A stretch of 38,491 nt of DNA from Ruegeria sp. (GTDB lineage: Bacteria > Pseudomonadota > Alphaproteobacteria > Rhodobacterales > Rhodobacteraceae), in NCBI RefSeq assembly GCF_028066395.1, contig NZ_JALCBM010000002.1:59421-97911 (forward strand). The letters are read 5' to 3'. The notes under the pieces were generated by a model. The model saw nothing but the letters and a program-made list of their open reading frames with translations. It was not told the origin of the DNA and ran no database searches. Below are positions 35,562 through 38,491 of the stretch, one piece after another. How positions within the stretch are numbered: the first letter of the stretch is position 1; the number at the start of each line of letters is the position of its first letter. Made by a program: the position numbers and the translations under genes.

Positions 35562-36022
35562 CACGGCGCACCTCCCTGATCATTCTCGCGGCTGGTGGGT
35601 CAGCCGCGATGTTGCTGGCGGCTTGGGGATTTCAGTATCTGGGCGGCATGGCGCCGTGCAAGATGTGCATCTGGCAACGCTACCCCCACGGCGCGGCGGC
35701 GGTGATCGGCGTCCTCGCGCTGGCCCTGCCCAGCCTGCAGGTTTTGCCACTGATCGGAGCGCTCGCCGCGCTGATCACCGCCGGGATTGGTGTGTTTCAT
35801 GCGGGGGTCGAGCGGAAATGGTGGGAAGGCCCCTCCAGCTGCACCTCGGGCGATATCAGCGGATTGTCGGCAGAGGAACTGCTGAACCAGATCATGACCG
35901 CCCCGCTGGTGCGCTGTGACGAGATTCCGTGGGAGATGTTTGGCCTCTCCATGGCCGGGTGGAACGCGGTGATTTCCGCCGGTCTGGCGCTGATCTGGAT
36001 CGCAGCCTGGCGTACACGTTAG
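35558..36022 (+). CDS. dsbB: Disulfide bond formation protein DsbB
   Basis: DsbB reoxidises DsbA and passes electrons to quinone. The 154-residue protein has four membrane helices, the first periplasmic redox pair C34-x-x-C37 (PCKMC) with the conserved WQRYPH after it, and the second pair C95 (SSCTSG) and C120 (VRCDEIPW). All four redox cysteines are present. ATG 35558 overlaps the YqaA-like stop by 4 nt. Its end overlaps the convergent HNH gene by 4 nt. It is of the short DsbB form usual in Rhodobacteraceae. The partner DsbA is not in the window. Confidence 0.93.
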   Translation: MTRRTSLIILAAGGSAAMLLAAWGFQYLGGMAPCKMCIWQRYPHGAAAVIGVLALALPSLQVLPLIGALAALITAGIGVFHAGVERKWWEGPSSCTSGDISGLSAEELLNQIMTAPLVRCDEIPWEMFGLSMAGWNAVISAGLALIWIAAWRTR

Positions 36023-36603
36023 GCGTCGAGCTCAGCATCCCAATAGAGAAAGTCGATCCAGCTTTCATGCAGGTGGTTGGGCGGGAATTTCCGCCCGATA
36101 TTGCGCAGCGCCTCGGCATCAGGTTGACGCGGCGGTTTGCGCAGGTTCATCCCGGCCTGCCGCAGCGATTTCGACCCTTTGCGCAGGTTGCAGGGGCTGC
36201 AGGCCGCCACCACGTTCTGCCAGCTTGTCACCCCGCCCGCCGCGCGCGGCACCACGTGGTCAAAGGTCAGATCCCCCCGGCTGCCGCAATACTGGCAGCG
36301 GAATTCGTCCCGCAGAAATAAATTAAAGCGCGTGAAGGCCACGCGCTTTCTGGGTTTGACATAATCTTTCAGGACAACGACCGAGGGTATTCGGATTTCC
36401 GTACTCGGGCTTCGGACCACCTCGTCATATTCGGCGACGATATCGACCCGGTCCAGCCAGGCGGCCTTGATCGCCTCTTGCCAGGGCCAAAGGGACAGCG
36501 GGTAATAGGACAAGGGGCGGTAATCGGCGTTCAGAACCAATGCCGGATGATGCCTTAGCGCACCGGGGTCCCTGACAAATTCGGTCCTGAAGTCTCCGTC
36601 CAT
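36019..36603 (-). CDS. HNH endonuclease-family protein
   Basis: This 194-residue protein has an N-terminal region LVLNADYRPLSYYPLSLWPWQEAI typical of conserved chromosomal HNH proteins, then an HNH domain with a zinc site C103-x-x-C106 (CQYC) and C135-x-x-C138 (CSPC), and the catalytic DHVVPRAAGG (H116) with Asn in CNLRKG. It is a stand-alone housekeeping-type HNH protein without a phage or restriction context; its target is unknown. ATG 36603 (MDGDFRTEF) has GAGGAG upstream. A longer frame to 36864 overlaps the divergent pseudouridine synthase and is rejected. It overlaps dsbB by 4 nt at the 3' end. Confidence 0.9.
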   Translation of the reverse strand: MDGDFRTEFVRDPGALRHHPALVLNADYRPLSYYPLSLWPWQEAIKAAWLDRVDIVAEYDEVVRSPSTEIRIPSVVVLKDYVKPRKRVAFTRFNLFLRDEFRCQYCGSRGDLTFDHVVPRAAGGVTSWQNVVAACSPCNLRKGSKSLRQAGMNLRKPPRQPDAEALRNIGRKFPPNHLHESWIDFLYWDAELDA

Positions 36604-36769
36604 AACAGAATCGCTCCTCGCTCTGCACTGCCCGTTTTTGACATCAGAGCGGGGAACACCCGCCCCGGCCTTACCTTGACTATATATCGTGTTAAAACTC
36701 TGACAAGCCCTGAGTTTCCACAACATCTCGGGTATTGCATAGGTCGTGCGGGTAACAGGGATGTGACAG

Positions 36770-36778
36770 TTATCCACA
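36770..36778 (+). promoter_or_regulatory. Single perfect DnaA box
   Basis: TTATCCACA matches the DnaA 9-mer consensus exactly, in the divergent region 26 nt before the pseudouridine synthase start. No second perfect box or AT-rich unwinding element is near, so it may regulate or titrate DnaA, or be chance. Confidence 0.4.
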
Positions 36779-36804
36779 GGTTGCGCCTTTAGGGCCTGCG
36801 GGCT

Positions 36805-37422
36805 ATGGCGGGGTCCATGTCCTGGTTCATCCGTTTCAACAAACCCTTCGACGTGCTGCCGCAATTCACCGACCGCGCCAATGCGGACAGCCCGCGCCGC
36901 ACCCTGTCGGATTTCATCGACCTGCCGCGTGTTTATCCGGCCGGGCGGCTGGATCGCGACAGCGAAGGGCTGATGCTACTGACCGACAATGGCAAGCTGC
37001 AGGCGCAAATCTCTGATCCCAAGCACAAGATGGCCAAGACCTATTGGGTGCAGATCGAAGGGATACCCGACGCCGCCGCACTGCAGGCCCTGCGCGATGG
37101 AGTTGAGTTAAAGGACGGCCTGACCCGTCCCGCCAAGGCCCGACTGATGGAGGCGCCAGAGGCGCTCTGGCCGCGCACGCCCCCCATTCGTGAACGCAAA
37201 TCGGTGCCTGACAGCTGGGTGGAACTGACCCTGCGCGAGGGCCGCAACCGGCAGGTGCGGCGGATGACAGCGGCAGTGGGCCATCCCACTCTACGCCTGA
37301 TCCGCGTCCGCATCGGCGACTGGACTCTTGACGGGTTGGAACCCGGCAAATGGGACAGCCTGCCCATGCCCACTCTGAAAGTCGAGCAAACGCGCAAACG
37401 CGACCGCCGCCCCCGCCGGTGA
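36805..37422 (+). CDS. RluE/RsuA-type rRNA pseudouridine synthase
   Basis: This protein of about 205 residues is a single-domain RsuA/RluE-type pseudouridine synthase without an S4 domain, the form of RluE (23S rRNA). [11 protein letters not shown] opens the fold, the catalytic Asp is in [15 protein letters not shown], and [25 protein letters not shown] is the third motif. A basic tail ([10 protein letters not shown]) may add RNA contacts. ATG 36805 is given, but ATG 36817 (MSWFIRF) is equally likely because RluE relatives start there. It is divergent from the HNH gene, with a DnaA box upstream. The VOC-family gene follows 31 nt downstream. Confidence 0.9.
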   Translation: MAGSMSWFIRFNKPFDVLPQFTDRANADSPRRTLSDFIDLPRVYPAGRLDRDSEGLMLLTDNGKLQAQISDPKHKMAKTYWVQIEGIPDAAALQALRDGVELKDGLTRPAKARLMEAPEALWPRTPPIRERKSVPDSWVELTLREGRNRQVRRMTAAVGHPTLRLIRVRIGDWTLDGLEPGKWDSLPMPTLKVEQTRKRDRRPRR

Positions 37423-37453
37423 CAGGGGCCGCAATCGCGGTTAAACTCGGGTC

Positions 37454-37879
37454 ATGAAGATTACCAAGGGCATCCCCGCCCCGTCCGCCATTCTCGAAGC
37501 CGCATTATACGTAAATGATTTGGATGCAGCCGAGCGATTCTATGGCGAAGTTCTGGGGCTAGAGCGCATTCAGCGCGTCGCCGACCGGCATGTGTTCTAC
37601 CGGGTCGGCGGGTCGGTTCTGCTGCTGTTCAACCCGGACCAAACTGAACAGCCACCCACAAACCCCGATCTGCCGGTGCCGCCCCATGGCGCACGTGGCC
37701 CCGGGCATGTCTGTCTGGTGCTGACCCGGGATGAGATCGCGGTGATGCGCAAACATCTGCTGAACTGGAACATCCCCGTCGATGCCGAGTTCGACTGGCC
37801 GGGTGGTGCAAGGTCGCTCTATATCCGCGACCCGGCGGGCAATTCCGTCGAATTTGCCGAGGGGCATTTGTGGGCCTAA
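37454..37879 (+). CDS. VOC-superfamily (glyoxalase-like) protein
   Basis: This 141-residue protein is a single vicinal-oxygen-chelate domain pair: AALYVNDLDAAERFYGEVLGL in the first module, GPGHVCLVLTRDE and IRDPAGNSVEFAEGH in the second. The usual first metal ligand His is replaced by Glu (E15 in ILEAAL); the second-module His (GH) and Glu (VEF) are present. A metal enzyme is still possible, but the class (glyoxalase, dioxygenase, resistance protein) cannot be told. ATG 37454 follows the pseudouridine synthase by 31 nt on the same strand, so the two may be co-transcribed. Confidence 0.85.
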   Translation: MKITKGIPAPSAILEAALYVNDLDAAERFYGEVLGLERIQRVADRHVFYRVGGSVLLLFNPDQTEQPPTNPDLPVPPHGARGPGHVCLVLTRDEIAVMRKHLLNWNIPVDAEFDWPGGARSLYIRDPAGNSVEFAEGHLWA

Positions 37880-37917
37880 CGCAAGCCAAAGCGGCTGAAA
37901 ATTGAGATTTTAACCAG

Positions 37918-38358
37918 TCAGCCACACGGAAAAGCTATTGTTATAGCTTCTACGACCAAGCCTCTCGCTGGAAGGTTCAATTGTTTTGGATTGTGCTGAA
38001 GGAATTCGGAGACAACATCTTTGAATTCTCCGTGGCTAATGTGACTTGGCACACATCTTGTCGAAGTCATAGATTTGGCGAGTTCGGTCCGTTCTTGGTG
38101 GGATAAATCTGGAGCTAACGCCGCCAATGTCGCATATGCACCGACTTGTTCACCGTCGATTACACCGGTGATGTATCCTAAGCATATTCCCTGACGGGCA
38201 AGGTCATCGCCTCGGCACGCTTCGTGCAACATACTCCCTAAGAAATACTCGGCAGATGATTGGGCTTTCGCTACATCAGCCACCCCAGCAATAAAACATG
38301 CCGCCAACAACCAGCCCCAAGCCAATACATGCGACTTGTGTAATGTCAAAATTCCCAC
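37918..38358 (-). CDS. Secreted Rap1a/Tai-like small protein
   Basis: This protein of up to 146 residues starts at GTG 38358, or at TTG 38349 just after AGGTGGG. It has a signal peptide (VLAWGWLLAACFIAGVADVAKAQ). The mature part has C-rich features of the Rap1a/Tai family of type VI secretion immunity proteins: LHEACRGDD, GICLGYITGVIDG, CVPSHIS, NPKQLNLPARGLVVEAITIAFPC. Its GC content is visibly lower than its neighbours and codon use is different, suggesting recent gain. There is no T6SS effector next to it. It may instead be a housekeeping Rap1a-like protein; the family call is by eye. Confidence 0.65.
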   Translation of the reverse strand: MGILTLHKSHVLAWGWLLAACFIAGVADVAKAQSSAEYFLGSMLHEACRGDDLARQGICLGYITGVIDGEQVGAYATLAALAPDLSHQERTELAKSMTSTRCVPSHISHGEFKDVVSEFLQHNPKQLNLPARGLVVEAITIAFPCG

Positions 38359-38452
38359 CTTTGGCTACTCTGTTCCCTTCTTCTACCAATAATGGTGCAA
38401 CGGCAGGCTTCGCCCACATCCTCTCGCATCATGGGGCGGACGGTGATCATGG

Positions 38453-38491
38453 TCAGAGGCTCAGCTTGTCGCGCATGAAGGCCAGCGCCAC
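38453..38491 (-). CDS. C-terminal end of a gene cut by window edge
   Basis: On the minus strand the last 13 codons read VALAFMRDKLSL and stop (TGA, 38455-38453), with a normal high-GC codon pattern. It could be the end of a gene that starts outside the window. Twelve residues are too few to name it. Confidence 0.4.
   Translation of the reverse strand: MALAFMRDKLSL

Noticed and set aside
36019-36603. HNH gene as part of a defence or phage system
   Set aside because: The neighbours are dsbB and a pseudouridine synthase, with no restriction, methylase or phage genes; it looks like the common chromosomal HNH family.
36604-36804. Replication origin around the DnaA box
   Set aside because: Only one perfect box, no AT-rich unwinding region, and no dnaA, parAB or hemE nearby.

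Overview
The window is high-GC chromosomal DNA from an alphaproteobacterium, most likely the Roseobacter group of Rhodobacteraceae. The evidence is a full-length CckA-type hybrid kinase with a CtrA-type site in front of it, a recA promoter carrying the alphaproteobacterial SOS box GTTC-N7-GTTC, a TAXI-TRAP transporter, a DUF4445/RamA-like corrinoid reactivase, and a separate methyl-folate:corrinoid methyltransferase in place of a complete MetH. Most of it is ordinary, tightly packed core chromosome. I see no prophage, insertion sequence or CRISPR array.

Layout. 1-9.4 kb is informational and regulatory: alaS (cut by the window edge), recA with its LexA-type box, a small sulfotransferase-like gene, cckA, an RsmB-like rRNA methyltransferase, and guaB. 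9.6-15.9 kb is a one-carbon/cobalamin region: the RamA-like reactivase, a decayed amidohydrolase, tRNA-Gly(CCC), PPK2, then the operon PF13769 protein - MTHFR-like protein - methyl-THF:corrinoid methyltransferase, ending in a strong terminator. 16.1-20.4 kb holds ppx, rlmE, a small unknown gene, a nested inverted repeat, a YihY-family membrane protein and an AI-2E-family permease. 20.4-25.4 kb has a Crp/Fnr-type regulator divergent from a periplasmic sulfatase, HAD phosphatase and cardiolipin-synthase row. 25.4-30 kb has a K+-channel-like protein and an att-like module (LolD-type ATPase, FtsX-type permease, AttH lipocalin-like protein). 30-34.2 kb is a TAXI-TRAP transporter with a translationally coupled universal stress protein. 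34.2-38.5 kb has a low-content gap with a probable acyltransferase remnant, tRNA-Leu(CAA), a YqaA/DedA-like protein with DsbB, an HNH endonuclease, an RluE-type pseudouridine synthase, a VOC protein, a low-GC secreted Rap1a-like protein, and the last codons of another gene.

How genes work together. The C1 genes probably act as one methyl-transfer system. The MTHFR-like protein makes methyl-THF, the methyltransferase passes the methyl group to a corrinoid protein encoded elsewhere, and the RamA-like protein re-reduces oxidised cobalamin. The reactivase and the methyltransferase share an unusual C-terminal Gly/Arg tail although they belong to unrelated folds, which is the most original observation here. 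Other points worth a second look are the CtrA-type site before cckA, the nested inverted repeat at 18218-18313, two genes that appear broken by internal deletion, and the att-like and TRAP-USP modules.
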